23,679 nt of DNA from JBBQXK01 sp038251625 (GTDB lineage Bacteria > Pseudomonadota > Alphaproteobacteria > Rhodobacterales > Rhodobacteraceae), in assembly GCA_038251625.1 (NCBI GenBank), contig JBBSBE010000056.1, positions 1 to 23,679 on the forward strand, read 5' to 3'. The number at the start of each line of letters is the position of its first letter. The first letter of the stretch is position 1. Below, piece by piece: positions 15,775 through 23,266 of this stretch. The position numbers and the translations under genes were made by a program. The notes under the pieces were generated by a model, which searched no databases, had not been told where the DNA came from, and worked only from the letters and a program-made list of their open reading frames with translations.

Positions 15775-15799
15775 CGCCGCGCCATTCACGGAGGCCACC

Positions 15800-16111
15800 A
15801 TGCCTTGGGTTGACGCATGCAGCACCGCTGACATCGACGCAGAAGATGTCATCCGTTGGGATCACGGCGGACGCAGCTTTGCGATCTATCATGGCGTGGA
15901 CGGCGCCTTTTACTGCACTGACGGGCTGTGCACGCACGAGCAGGTACATCTTGCGGACGGGCTGGTGATGGATTTCGAGATCGAGTGCCCCAAGCACAAC
16001 GGCCTGTTCGACTACCGCACGGGCAAGGCCAAGCGCGCGCCAGTCTGCATCGACCTGCGGACTTACGCGGCCAAGGTCGAGGCTGGTCGGGTCTGGGTGG
16101 ACATACCATGA
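15800..16111 (+). CDS. MocE-like Rieske [2Fe-2S] ferredoxin
   Basis: 103 residues, a stand-alone Rieske domain. Cluster ligands are Cys44 and His46 in 'GLCTHEQ' and Cys63 and His66 in 'IECPKHNGLFDYRTGKA'. The latter block and 'APVCIDLRTY' resemble MocE and related soluble Rieske ferredoxins from memory. It should carry electrons to the membrane oxygenase encoded upstream. The ATG at 15800 has GGAGG 5 nt upstream, so longer in-frame starts through the G-tract leader are rejected. The stop overlaps the next gene's ATG (16108-16111), tying it to the PanB-like protein. Cytosolic; no signal peptide. Confidence 0.92.
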   Translation: MPWVDACSTADIDAEDVIRWDHGGRSFAIYHGVDGAFYCTDGLCTHEQVHLADGLVMDFEIECPKHNGLFDYRTGKAKRAPVCIDLRTYAAKVEAGRVWVDIP

Positions 16112-16932
16112 GCATGGAACGCCGCCTGCCCACCGTTGCCGATCTGCGTGCCGCCAAGGGGCGGCGGCAGATGACGATGCTGCGCTATTTCACGCTGGAA
16201 GAGGCCGCGGCCGCAGAGGCTGCGGGGATCGACATTGCCTCGGTCCCGCCCGAGGTGCTCTTTGACCCGCGCTACCGCGATCATGCGCCGTCGGTCTTTT
16301 CCATGACCGGCCAGACGCATCTTACGGCGGGCACGGCAGACGATTACTTGCGTTGGGCGGGCCATGCGGTGGAGCGGGGGGCAGATGCCATCTATTGTTC
16401 CGGCTCGTTGAAAACCGTCGAATATCTCGCGCGTGAATACATTCCGGTCGTCGGGCATGTGGGTCTGGTGCCGTCGCGCGCCACGTGGACGGGTGGTTTG
16501 CGTGCGGTGGGCAAGACGGCGGACGCGGCCATGCAGATCTTCCGCGAGGTGAAGGCGTTTGAGGCTGCCGGAGCCTTCGCCGTGGAAATCGAGGTGGTGC
16601 CCGAAGCCGTGGCCACCGCCATTTCCACCCGGACAAGCGTGCTTTTATGGTCGATGGGGGCAGGCGCGGGCTGCGATGCGCAGTACCTGTTTGCCAACGA
16701 TATCCTTGGCTACACCGATGGCCATATCCCCCGTCACTCCAAGGTTTACCGCGATTTCAAGGCCGAGAATGCCCGCCTTCAGGCCGAACGTATCGCGGCC
16801 TTCCGGGAGTTTGCGGCGGACGTCGAACAGGGGGCGTTTCCCGAAAACCGTCATCTCGTCGTGATGAATGAGGAGGAACGTAGGCAATTCGCGGAACGGT
16901 TTGAATCCGGGGAGGGATCCGGGCCGGTCTGA
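16108..16932 (+). CDS. PanB-like (ketopantoate hydroxymethyltransferase family) protein with altered active site
   Basis: 274 residues, homologous to PanB along most of its length: 'VADLRAAKGRRQMTML' at the start, 'PVVGHVGLVPS' (113-123), 'VEIEVVPEA' (159-167) and 'GAGAGCDAQYLFANDILG' (184-201). Compared from memory with E. coli PanB, the Mg ligands Asp45 and Asp84 fall in 'SVPPEV' and 'FSMTGQ', where no aspartate is present. Lys112 and Glu114 fall in 'IYCSGS', becoming Tyr and Ser. The equivalents of Glu181 (Glu162) and His136 (His117) remain. About 20 residues are missing between the two metal-ligand regions. It is therefore unlikely to make ketopantoate. Translationally coupled to the Rieske gene, it probably acts on the oxygenase substrate, product or released one-carbon unit (inference). 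Confidence 0.8.
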   Translation: MSMERRLPTVADLRAAKGRRQMTMLRYFTLEEAAAAEAAGIDIASVPPEVLFDPRYRDHAPSVFSMTGQTHLTAGTADDYLRWAGHAVERGADAIYCSGSLKTVEYLAREYIPVVGHVGLVPSRATWTGGLRAVGKTADAAMQIFREVKAFEAAGAFAVEIEVVPEAVATAISTRTSVLLWSMGAGAGCDAQYLFANDILGYTDGHIPRHSKVYRDFKAENARLQAERIAAFREFAADVEQGAFPENRHLVVMNEEERRQFAERFESGEGSGPV

Positions 16933-16943
16933 ATGGCGAATGG

Positions 16944-16969
16944 CCCCGTGCCGCGCCTTGCGGTCGGGG
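16944..16969 (+). other. Hairpin upstream of the binding-protein gene
   Basis: CCCCG (16944-16948) pairs with CGGGG (16965-16969) and CCGC (16951-16954) with GCGG (16960-16963), with a small internal loop and a 5-nt apical loop. AAAAC follows, then the GGAGGAG ribosome-binding site. It lies in the 62-nt gap before the binding-protein gene and could protect the 5' end of a processed transcript. The structure is visible; its role is a guess. Confidence 0.4.
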
Positions 16970-16994
16970 AAAACAACGGAGGAGGAGAAACACC

Positions 16995-17930
16995 ATGCAT
17001 AGACGATCATTTCTGGGGGCAGCCGCAGCGCTGGCCCTGACGGCGGGGGCGGGCTTGGCGCAAGACGGCAAGACGTTCTATTGGGTATCGCACGGCGGCC
17101 CGGCTGATCCGGTCTGGACCTATTTCCTGCAAGGGGCCGAGCAGTGGGCCAAGGACACCGGCCATACCGTCAACACCTCGTTCCATTCCGGCGACGTGCC
17201 GAGCCAGCAAGAGGCGGTACGCGCGGCGATTGCGGCCGGGGCAGACGGGGTATGCGCGACAAGCCCCGATCCCGGCTCGATGGTCGATGTGGTGGCCGAG
17301 GCACGCGCGGCGGGAATTCCCATCGTCAACTTCAACACCCCCGATAGCGCCCCCGACTGGAATGCCTATGTCGGCGGGGATCTGCGCTACGTGGGCCGTA
17401 CCTGGGCGCAGTATCTGGTGGACAAGGGGCTGGTGAAGGAGGGCGATTTTGTCTGGATGCCGGTCGAGGTGCCCGGCGCTTCCTATGGAGTGGAAGAGGA
17501 GAAGGGCATCGCCGAGGTCTTCACGCCGCTCAACATCACCTGGGAAGTGACCGACGCGACGCTCGATCAGGCCGAGGTGATCCAGCGCATGACCGACTAC
17601 ATCACCGCAAACCGCGACCGGATCAGCGCCATGATCGGCCTTGGCGACATGGTGACGGGATCGGTCAAGCGGGTGTGGGATCAGGCGGGCCTGAAGCCCG
17701 GCGACATTCCGGTGGTGGGTTGGGGCAATTCGCTCGACACCACGCAGGAGGTGATGGAGGGCTATGTGTCTGCCGCGATGTGGCAGGATCCGCAGGCCAC
17801 ATCCTACATGTGCCTGTCGTCGCTCTTGATGGAATCGAGCGGCATTCCCGTCGGCTTCGACATCATCACCGGCGCGCTTTACGAGGCGGACACGGCGCCG
17901 ACCTATGACAAGATCATGGGCGGCAACTGA
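16995..17930 (+). CDS. Periplasmic sugar/cyclitol-binding protein (type I, CUT2 system)
   Basis: 311 residues. The signal peptide begins 'MHRRSFLG', a twin-arginine-like start, and is probably cleaved after 'GAGLA'. The mature protein has type-I binding-protein features: 'TFYWVSHGGPADPVWTYF', 'AAIAAGADGVCATSPDPGS', 'ARAAGIPIVNFNTPDS' and a C-lobe 'GDIPVVGWGNSLDTTQEV'. GGAGGAG precedes the ATG at 16995. It follows the PanB-like gene by 62 nt and is flanked by hairpins on both sides. It supplies ligand to the single permease downstream, and by context should bind the compound the oxygenase module acts on. Aromatic residues near the N-lobe suggest a ring-shaped ligand. A rhizopine-type binding protein (MocB-like) is possible but unproven. 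Confidence 0.9.
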   Translation: MHRRSFLGAAAALALTAGAGLAQDGKTFYWVSHGGPADPVWTYFLQGAEQWAKDTGHTVNTSFHSGDVPSQQEAVRAAIAAGADGVCATSPDPGSMVDVVAEARAAGIPIVNFNTPDSAPDWNAYVGGDLRYVGRTWAQYLVDKGLVKEGDFVWMPVEVPGASYGVEEEKGIAEVFTPLNITWEVTDATLDQAEVIQRMTDYITANRDRISAMIGLGDMVTGSVKRVWDQAGLKPGDIPVVGWGNSLDTTQEVMEGYVSAAMWQDPQATSYMCLSSLLMESSGIPVGFDIITGALYEADTAPTYDKIMGGN

Positions 17931-17943
17931 CGCAAAGCCCGAT

Positions 17944-17968
17944 GCCTGCGGCGGGTTTCGCCGCAGGC
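17944..17968 (+). other. Intercistronic GC hairpin after the second binding-protein gene
   Basis: Perfect stem: GCCTGCGGCG at 17944-17953 and CGCCGCAGGC at 17959-17968, with loop GGTTT. It lies 13 nt after the binding-protein stop and before the permease start (17999). There is no following T-tract. It parallels the hairpin after the binding-protein gene of the leftward array and probably favours high binding-protein mRNA levels over the permease and ATPase genes (inference). Confidence 0.7.
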
Positions 17969-17998
17969 AGCCTTGATCCATTCGCCAGGAATTCCCCC

Positions 17999-19012
17999 AT
18001 GTCTGACACCGACGCGGGCAGCCCGCCCCGGAGCCCCGGCCTGATCCGGCTGTTCATCGCCATGCCCGAATTCGGGCCGCTGGTCCTGCTGGTCCTGATG
18101 CTGGGGACCTTCACCTCGATCAACCCTGCATTCCTGTCGCTGACAAACATCTCGAACGCGCTGACCTTCACGGTCGAGCTTGGCCTGATCGCGCTGGCCA
18201 TGACGCTTTTGATGACGGCGGGCGAGTTCGACCTTTCGGTGGGGTCGGTCTTCGGCTTCACCCCAGTGGTGATGTGGGCCTTCTTCAACGCAGGTACCTT
18301 GCCGCTTTTCCCCGCCTTCCTGATCGCGCTGGCAATCGCGCTGGCGATCGGGTTTGTCAGCGGGCTTTTCGTGACCCGGCTTGGCATTCCCTCATTCCTT
18401 GTGACCTTGGGGATGCTTCTGGTGGTACGCGGATCGGCGCTCTGGCTGACCAGCGGATTTCCGCAGCGCACTTGGGATGCGGGCGATCAGTGGCTTGCCA
18501 CATTGCTGGTGGGCGATTTCTACATCGGTGGCTTGCGCATCTATATGAGCCTGATCTGGTTCATCCTGATGGCGGTCGTGTTCCACATCCTGCTGACCCG
18601 CACACGGTTTGGAAACTGGATTCAGGCGACCGGCGGCAACCCGCAGGCCGCGCGCAACAGGGGCGTGCCGACAAACCGCGTGAAGCTGATCCTCTTCATG
18701 CTCTCGGCGGCGATGGCGGGGTTGGCGGGCGTGATCTCGTCCATCCGCGTGTCTGCGGCCAACCCCAATTCCGGCGTGGGGTATGAGCTTGAGGTGATCG
18801 CCATGGTGGTGATCGGCGGTACCGTCCTGACCGGGGGGCGGGGCACCATCATCGGCACGGTCCTTGGCGTGCTGATCCTGCGGCTGATGCGCAATGGCAT
18901 CGTGCTGATCGGGGTGCCCGGACTGGCCTACAACATCTTCATCGGGGCGATCATCCTTGGGATGATGGCGCTGCATGCCGCGCTTGAACGCCGCCACAAT
19001 GAGGGGGTCTGA
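17999..19012 (+). CDS. Sugar ABC transporter permease (CUT2/FrcC-like)
   Basis: 337 residues with multiple membrane segments. 'LLMTAGEFDLSVGSVFGF' is the CUT2 permease signature (commonly GGIDLSVGS; here Glu-Phe replaces Gly-Ile), and 'AMVVIGGTVLTGGRGTIIGT' is the C-terminal one. The cytoplasmic N-terminus of about 30 residues is proline- and serine-rich. The ATG at 17999-18001 has AGGA upstream; an in-frame ATG at 17942 would place the start inside the hairpin and is rejected. Only one permease is encoded in this operon, so the channel is probably a homodimer, as in FrcBCA-type systems. It ends 1 nt before the ATPase start. Confidence 0.92.
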   Translation: MSDTDAGSPPRSPGLIRLFIAMPEFGPLVLLVLMLGTFTSINPAFLSLTNISNALTFTVELGLIALAMTLLMTAGEFDLSVGSVFGFTPVVMWAFFNAGTLPLFPAFLIALAIALAIGFVSGLFVTRLGIPSFLVTLGMLLVVRGSALWLTSGFPQRTWDAGDQWLATLLVGDFYIGGLRIYMSLIWFILMAVVFHILLTRTRFGNWIQATGGNPQAARNRGVPTNRVKLILFMLSAAMAGLAGVISSIRVSAANPNSGVGYELEVIAMVVIGGTVLTGGRGTIIGTVLGVLILRLMRNGIVLIGVPGLAYNIFIGAIILGMMALHAALERRHNEGV

Positions 19013-19013
19013 C

Positions 19014-19769
19014 ATGGATGAACCGCTTGTCGAAATGCGCAACATCGAAAAGTTCTACGGACGTATCCATGCCCTGCACAACGTCAACCTCAGCATCCGG
19101 CGGGGCGAGATCGTGGGTCTGCTGGGCGACAACGGGGCCGGAAAGTCGACCTTGATCAAGGTGCTTTCGGGGGCGGTGCCCTACACCTCGGGGCAAATCC
19201 GCATCAAAGGGCGCGAGGTTCGTTTGCGATCCACAAACGATGCGATCTCTCAGGGCATCGAAACAATATATCAAGACAGCGCGCTTGTTACCCAGCTTTC
19301 CATAGCACGAAACCTGTTTCTGGGGCGCGAGTTGCGCAAGGGGCCGGGGTTTCTGGACTGGATGGATCAGGCGGCGATGAACGATGTGGCGGCAAACCTG
19401 CTGCGGCGCGTCGGGATCACCAAGAACATTCCGCCCACCACCCCTATCGGATCGCTGTCGGGCGGCGAGCGGCAGGCGGTTGCCATCGCGCGCGCGATGC
19501 ATTTCGAAAGCGATCTCATCATTCTGGACGAGCCGACGAACAACCTTGGCGTGGCCGAAACCCAAGGCGTGCTGCGTTTTGTGCGCGAGGCCCGCGACAG
19601 CGGCCACTCCTGCATCTTCATCGCGCACAACATCCATCACGTCTTTCAGGTGGTGGACCGTATGGTCGTGATGCGGCGGGGCACTGTGGCGGCGGATGAC
19701 CTCAGCCCCAAGACGTCGTCCATCCAGGACGTTGAGAACATCATCACCGGCGAGCATGTGATGGCATGA
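19014..19769 (+). CDS. Sugar ABC transporter ATP-binding protein, single NBD (FrcA-like)
   Basis: 251 residues, one nucleotide-binding domain rather than the double RbsA type. Walker A is 'GDNGAGKST' (38-46), Q-loop Gln87, signature 'LSGGERQAVAIARAM' (148-162), Walker B 'LIILDEP' (168-174) and H-loop His205 in 'AHNIHHVFQVVDR', a sequence typical of FrcA-like ATPases. All catalytic residues look intact. The ATG at 19014 has GAGGGGG 6 nt upstream. The stop overlaps the next gene's ATG (ATGA, 19766-19769). It powers the importer formed with the binding protein and permease just upstream. Confidence 0.93.
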   Translation: MDEPLVEMRNIEKFYGRIHALHNVNLSIRRGEIVGLLGDNGAGKSTLIKVLSGAVPYTSGQIRIKGREVRLRSTNDAISQGIETIYQDSALVTQLSIARNLFLGRELRKGPGFLDWMDQAAMNDVAANLLRRVGITKNIPPTTPIGSLSGGERQAVAIARAMHFESDLIILDEPTNNLGVAETQGVLRFVREARDSGHSCIFIAHNIHHVFQVVDRMVVMRRGTVAADDLSPKTSSIQDVENIITGEHVMA

Positions 19770-20830
19770 TCGCGCTGACGGCAAAGGGGATAGCGGCAAC
19801 TTTCGACGCCGGCATCGGGATGTTGGAAGGCTTTTCAGTACAGGATGGCGGACGCGCCATCGCGCCCCTGCATCGGGCGCCTTGGGTCGGAACGGATGAA
19901 AGGATGCCCCCCGATGCCGCTCCACACATCGCCAGACTGGGGGGCGATTTCTTTTGCGCGCCCTTCGCCGGGCGCGAGGAGGGATCCGGGATGCATGGTT
20001 GGCCCGCGAATTCCCCCTGGGCCATCGAAGTGGCAGACGGGAACCGGGTGCAGGCGCGTCTGGAAAGAACCGTTTTCGGGGCGGTGCTGACCAAAACCCT
20101 GCATCTGCACGATGATCACCCCTTCGTCTATCAGTCCCACCGCTTTCAGGGCGGCGCGGGCCGCGTGCCCGTGGCCAATCACGCCAATATCGCGTTGCCT
20201 TCGGGCGGACTGATCCGCACGTCGGCGAAAGACCATTGGGAAACGCCGCAAACTGCGCAGGAAAGCGACCCCGCGCGCGGGCGATCCCAACTGCGCTATC
20301 CAGCACAGTCGCACGATCCCAAGGCATTTCCGGGAAACGGTCGTGCCGTCGATCTGACCTGCTACCCTTGGGGACCGAAGTACGAGGATTTCGTGATCGG
20401 GGTCGAGGCACGGGGCCATGCACTGGGATGGACCGCCGTTACGCGCGCGTCTTCGGGCGATCTTTTCCTGTCATTGCGCGATGCACGGGCCCTGCCCATG
20501 ACAATGCTCTGGCATTCCAATGGCGGGCGCGACTATGCCCCTTGGTCGGGCCGTCATGTCGGCTGTCTGGGGGTCGAAGAAGGGGCGGCCGCGCATATGC
20601 TGGGCGTGGCGACGGAAGCCGACCTTTCAGGCCCCGGTTTCGTGACGCTGGGCCCTAAACTCCGCTCAGACATTCGCCACGTGATCGGTGCAATCGACTG
20701 GCCCAGCGGCGAGGCGGTGGTCGAAGTGCGTGTTGACGGGCCGATGCTCGTGGTGTCTGGCGATGCGAGTGCCGTGCGCGCCGTGCCATTTGACGCAACT
20801 TTCCTAGCCCTGGACCCTGGTGCCCCATGA
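19766..20830 (+). CDS. Galactose-mutarotase-fold (aldose 1-epimerase-like) protein
   Basis: 354 residues. 'GGDFFCAPFAG' (59-69) and 'HGWPANSPW' (77-85) resemble the aldose-epimerase core, and 'VANHANIALPSGG' (136-148) matches the region carrying the catalytic histidine (His139 here). Glu271/Glu272 in 'CLGVEEG' could be the general base. Overall similarity is remote, and the family includes uncharacterised carbohydrate-binding enzymes. It may interconvert anomers of the imported compound or be an unrelated sugar enzyme on the same fold. It is translationally coupled at both ends (ATGA at 19766-19769 and 20827-20830). No signal peptide, so cytosolic. Confidence 0.65.
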   Translation: MIALTAKGIAATFDAGIGMLEGFSVQDGGRAIAPLHRAPWVGTDERMPPDAAPHIARLGGDFFCAPFAGREEGSGMHGWPANSPWAIEVADGNRVQARLERTVFGAVLTKTLHLHDDHPFVYQSHRFQGGAGRVPVANHANIALPSGGLIRTSAKDHWETPQTAQESDPARGRSQLRYPAQSHDPKAFPGNGRAVDLTCYPWGPKYEDFVIGVEARGHALGWTAVTRASSGDLFLSLRDARALPMTMLWHSNGGRDYAPWSGRHVGCLGVEEGAAAHMLGVATEADLSGPGFVTLGPKLRSDIRHVIGAIDWPSGEAVVEVRVDGPMLVVSGDASAVRAVPFDATFLALDPGAP

Positions 20831-21855
20831 CCCATAGCCGCCCCATCGTCATCAGCGCCCCCGCGCCGCGCAGTCTGGACCTGATCTTCCGGCCGGATGC
20901 GTTAGCCACGTTGCACGACCGCTACGACGTTCATGCGTGCGACGTGGATGCGCTGGACCAGTTGCCAGACCACACGCTTGCCCGCACGCGCTACATCATC
21001 GGGCAGCCGCCGGTATCGCCGGCATTGCTGGGACGGCTGACCGACTTGCGTGCTGTGCTGAACGTCGAGGGCAATCTGTTTGACAACATGCCCTATCCGC
21101 GCCTCTTCGAGCGGGGCATCCATGTTCTGACCACGGCCTCTGTCTTTGCACAGCCGGTCGCCGAGATCGGGCTTGGCTTCGCGCTTGATCTTCTGCGCGG
21201 GATATCGGCGGCGGATGCTGACTTCGGGGCGGGCCGCGAAATGTGGGGGCTCGAGGGCAACCGGCGCGCGCGCCTTCTGGCAGGGGCAGAGGTGGGAATG
21301 ATCGGCTACGGAGAGCTTGGCCGGGCATTGCACCGCCTGTTGCGCCCCTTCGATCCCCGCCTGCGGGTGTTCGATCCCTGGCTGCCGGACAGCGTGATTG
21401 CCGAAGCCGGGGCAGAGCCTGCGCCGTTGGAGGCGGTGCTGGGTGCAAGCGATGTGATCTTCGTGGTGGCCGGGGTGACGAGCGAGAACCGGGGGTTTCT
21501 GGATGCCGCTGCATTTGCCGCAATGCGCGAGGGCGCGGCGTTCATCCTGCTCAGCCGTGCCGATGTGGTGGATTTCGCCGCGTTGACTGACGCCGTCGCG
21601 GCGGGGCGGATTGTGGCGGCGACCGACGTCTGGCCGCAGGAACCGATGCCGGGCGACCATCCGGCCAGAGCGCTGCCCTGCCTTTTGAAATCGGCGCACA
21701 GGGCGGGGGCGCTGGATTCCGCGTTTCTGCGCATGGGTGATATGGTTCTGGATGACATGGCGCTGATGGATCGCGGCTTGCCCCCGTTGCGCTGCAAACG
21801 GGCCGAACGGGAAACGGTCGCGCGCCTGCGGTCCCGCCCTGTGGCATTGAACTGA
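20827..21855 (+). CDS. D-isomer-specific 2-hydroxyacid dehydrogenase family protein
   Basis: 342 residues. The NAD-binding motif is 'GMIGYGELG' (157-165). The catalytic triad is present: Arg244 in 'LLSRADVVD', Glu272 in 'DVWPQEPMP' and His291 in 'KSAHRAG'. The enzyme should interconvert a 2-keto acid and its D-2-hydroxy acid with NAD(P)H. The catalytic-domain start 'VISAPAPRSLDLIF' is atypical, but the fold signature is clear. The ATG overlaps the preceding stop (ATGA, 20827-20830). A hydroxyacid dehydrogenase here suggests the carbon skeleton is opened to an acid by this stage, or that a cyclitol or sugar acid is handled (inference). Glyoxylate or hydroxypyruvate reductase activity is an alternative. 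Confidence 0.88.
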   Translation: MTHSRPIVISAPAPRSLDLIFRPDALATLHDRYDVHACDVDALDQLPDHTLARTRYIIGQPPVSPALLGRLTDLRAVLNVEGNLFDNMPYPRLFERGIHVLTTASVFAQPVAEIGLGFALDLLRGISAADADFGAGREMWGLEGNRRARLLAGAEVGMIGYGELGRALHRLLRPFDPRLRVFDPWLPDSVIAEAGAEPAPLEAVLGASDVIFVVAGVTSENRGFLDAAAFAAMREGAAFILLSRADVVDFAALTDAVAAGRIVAATDVWPQEPMPGDHPARALPCLLKSAHRAGALDSAFLRMGDMVLDDMALMDRGLPPLRCKRAERETVARLRSRPVALN

Positions 21856-21883
21856 CGCGACCGGGCGAGAGGGCGGTGACGGC

Positions 21884-22894
21884 ATGACAAAGATGGCCGA
21901 CGAAATCGCCTCGATCCCCGATGTCGTGGCCGAGCAGATCGATGCTGGGATGGCAACCTACGCCGAGGTTGGCAGGCAGCTTGCGGTGCTTGATCCGGCC
22001 TGCGTCGTGACCTGTGCGCGCGGCAGTTCGGATCATGCGGCGCTCTATTTCAAGTATCTGGTCGAGATTGGTACGGGCATTCCCGTCGCGTCGGTCGGGC
22101 CATCTATGACGTCTGTTTACGGGTCTGCAATCCGGTCTCGCGGGGTGCCCGTCTTCGCGGTGTCCCAGTCGGGCGGCAGCCCCGACACAACCGCCTTCGT
22201 CGCTGCGGCCCGTGCGGCGGGGGCGCCGACCTTTGCGCTGGTCAACACGCCCGGATCATCGCTGGCAGCGGCAGCCGGGCAGGCCATCGCCCTGCATGCA
22301 GGCACAGAGCGTGCGATTGCGGCCACGAAATCCTTTGTCTGCAGCCTTGTGGCCCTTGCCGCGATCGTTGCTGCCTGGCGCGGCGATGCTGCGCTGACGG
22401 ATGCGATCCGAGATCTGCCAGCGCGTCTTTCTGCAGCGGTCGGGGCCGACTGGCCATCCGCCCGTGATGCCTTTGCGGGGCAACGCAACGCGTTTGTGCT
22501 GTCGCGCGGGCCGACGCTCGCGATTGCCGCAGAGGCCGCGCTGAAGCTCAAGGAAACCTGCCTTCTGCACGCCGAAGCGTTCAGCGCGGCCGAGTTGCGG
22601 CATGGACCGTTTGCACTGGCGGAAGCGGGGCTCTGCGCGCTTGCCTTTCTGCCCCGGGATGCCGGGGCCGCAAGCGTGCTGGAGTGTACGGAAAGATTGC
22701 GGGCGACCGGGGTGAACGTCCTTGTCGCCGGTGCTGGCCCGGAAATGCTGCCGACCCCGATCACCGGGCATCCGATGCTTGATCCCATCGCCCAGATCAC
22801 GGCATTCTACGGGTTCGTCGAGCAGCTTTCGCTGAAACGGGGCCATGATCCTGACGGCCCACGCAACCTTGCCAAGGTTACGCAGACGATGTGA
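21884..22894 (+). CDS. SIS-domain aminosugar-phosphate deaminase/isomerase (NagB-II/GlmS C-domain type)
   Basis: 336 residues with two SIS domains and no N-terminal glutaminase domain. 'CARGSSDHA' (44-52) and 'SQSGGSPD' (94-101) form the phosphosugar site. 'KLKETCLLHAEAFSAAELRHGP' (221-242) carries the catalytic loop, and the C-terminus 'GPRNLAKVTQT' matches the GlmS-type tail. These are features of NagB-II glucosamine-6-phosphate deaminases and related AgaS/FrlB proteins. It should remove nitrogen from an aminosugar phosphate or similar compound. The ATG at 21884 follows a GGGCGG-type site; ATG at 21893 is an alternative. It is the last gene of the rightward array. No kinase is encoded in this operon, so the phosphate source is unclear. 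Confidence 0.88.
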   Translation: MTKMADEIASIPDVVAEQIDAGMATYAEVGRQLAVLDPACVVTCARGSSDHAALYFKYLVEIGTGIPVASVGPSMTSVYGSAIRSRGVPVFAVSQSGGSPDTTAFVAAARAAGAPTFALVNTPGSSLAAAAGQAIALHAGTERAIAATKSFVCSLVALAAIVAAWRGDAALTDAIRDLPARLSAAVGADWPSARDAFAGQRNAFVLSRGPTLAIAAEAALKLKETCLLHAEAFSAAELRHGPFALAEAGLCALAFLPRDAGAASVLECTERLRATGVNVLVAGAGPEMLPTPITGHPMLDPIAQITAFYGFVEQLSLKRGHDPDGPRNLAKVTQTM

Positions 22895-22934
22895 GCCGGT
22901 GCCTGGGGCGCTTGGGTGCCACGGATTATTCACG

Positions 22935-22947
22935 GATTGCCGCAATC
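22935..22947. other. Weak stem-loop and direct repeat in the convergent intergenic gap
   Basis: The 55-nt gap between the SIS gene and the convergent small-protein gene holds CACGGATT twice (22920-22927 and 22931-22938) and a 5-bp stem, GATTG/CAATC (22935-22947). The stem is too weak to call a terminator with confidence. Confidence 0.25.
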
Positions 22948-22949
22948 TC

Positions 22950-23252
22950 CTAATCGATCCTGACATCATACGCGCCGCTGATGATCCTGTTGTGATCGTC
23001 AAAGTCGTTGGGAACGGTGCCGCCGATCAGGCCGTTCGGCGAGGCATATTGAACCGTCGTAAGGATCAATTTGAAGCCAGTGGGTTTCAGGTCTTCCAGT
23101 GCTGTAATCTGCGGCTCGGGGTTCACGCAATCGGGGGCGGCTGCAAGCAATGCCTTGTGCTTTTCCGAAATTTCAGCGCAGGCGGCGAGCGCAGGCAGGG
23201 TGGCCAAAGCGGCCCGCATCGGCCCGCATATGATTTTCCGGAAACCGAACAT
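22950..23252 (-). CDS. Small putative lipoprotein or secreted protein, unknown function
   Basis: 100 residues. The N-terminus is moderately hydrophobic and ends in 'LPALAAC' (19-25), which fits a lipobox with Cys25 as the lipidated residue; the rest is polar. No family was recognised. The mature part contains 'APDCVNPEPQITALEDLKP' and 'NGLIGGTVPNDFDDHNRI'. The ATG at 23250-23252 has AGGAA 8 nt upstream; an internal ATG at 23219 is an alternative. It begins 14 nt after the stop of the next small-protein gene and is probably co-transcribed with it. It is convergent with the rightward sugar array, so it belongs to another unit. Confidence 0.6.
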   Translation of the reverse strand: MFGFRKIICGPMRAALATLPALAACAEISEKHKALLAAAPDCVNPEPQITALEDLKPTGFKLILTTVQYASPNGLIGGTVPNDFDDHNRIISGAYDVRID

Positions 23253-23266
23253 CTGCCGCGTTCCTG

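Noticed and set aside
16108..16932. Authentic panB for pantothenate synthesis
   Set aside because: Key catalytic residues appear replaced and the genomic context is catabolic.
18951..20423. 490-codon minus-strand open frame across the ATPase and mutarotase-like genes
   Set aside because: It is antisense to well-supported coding frames and has no recognisable domain.
21884..22894. Glucosamine-fructose-6-phosphate synthase (GlmS)
   Set aside because: The N-terminal glutaminase domain is absent; length and motifs match NagB-II-type deaminases instead.
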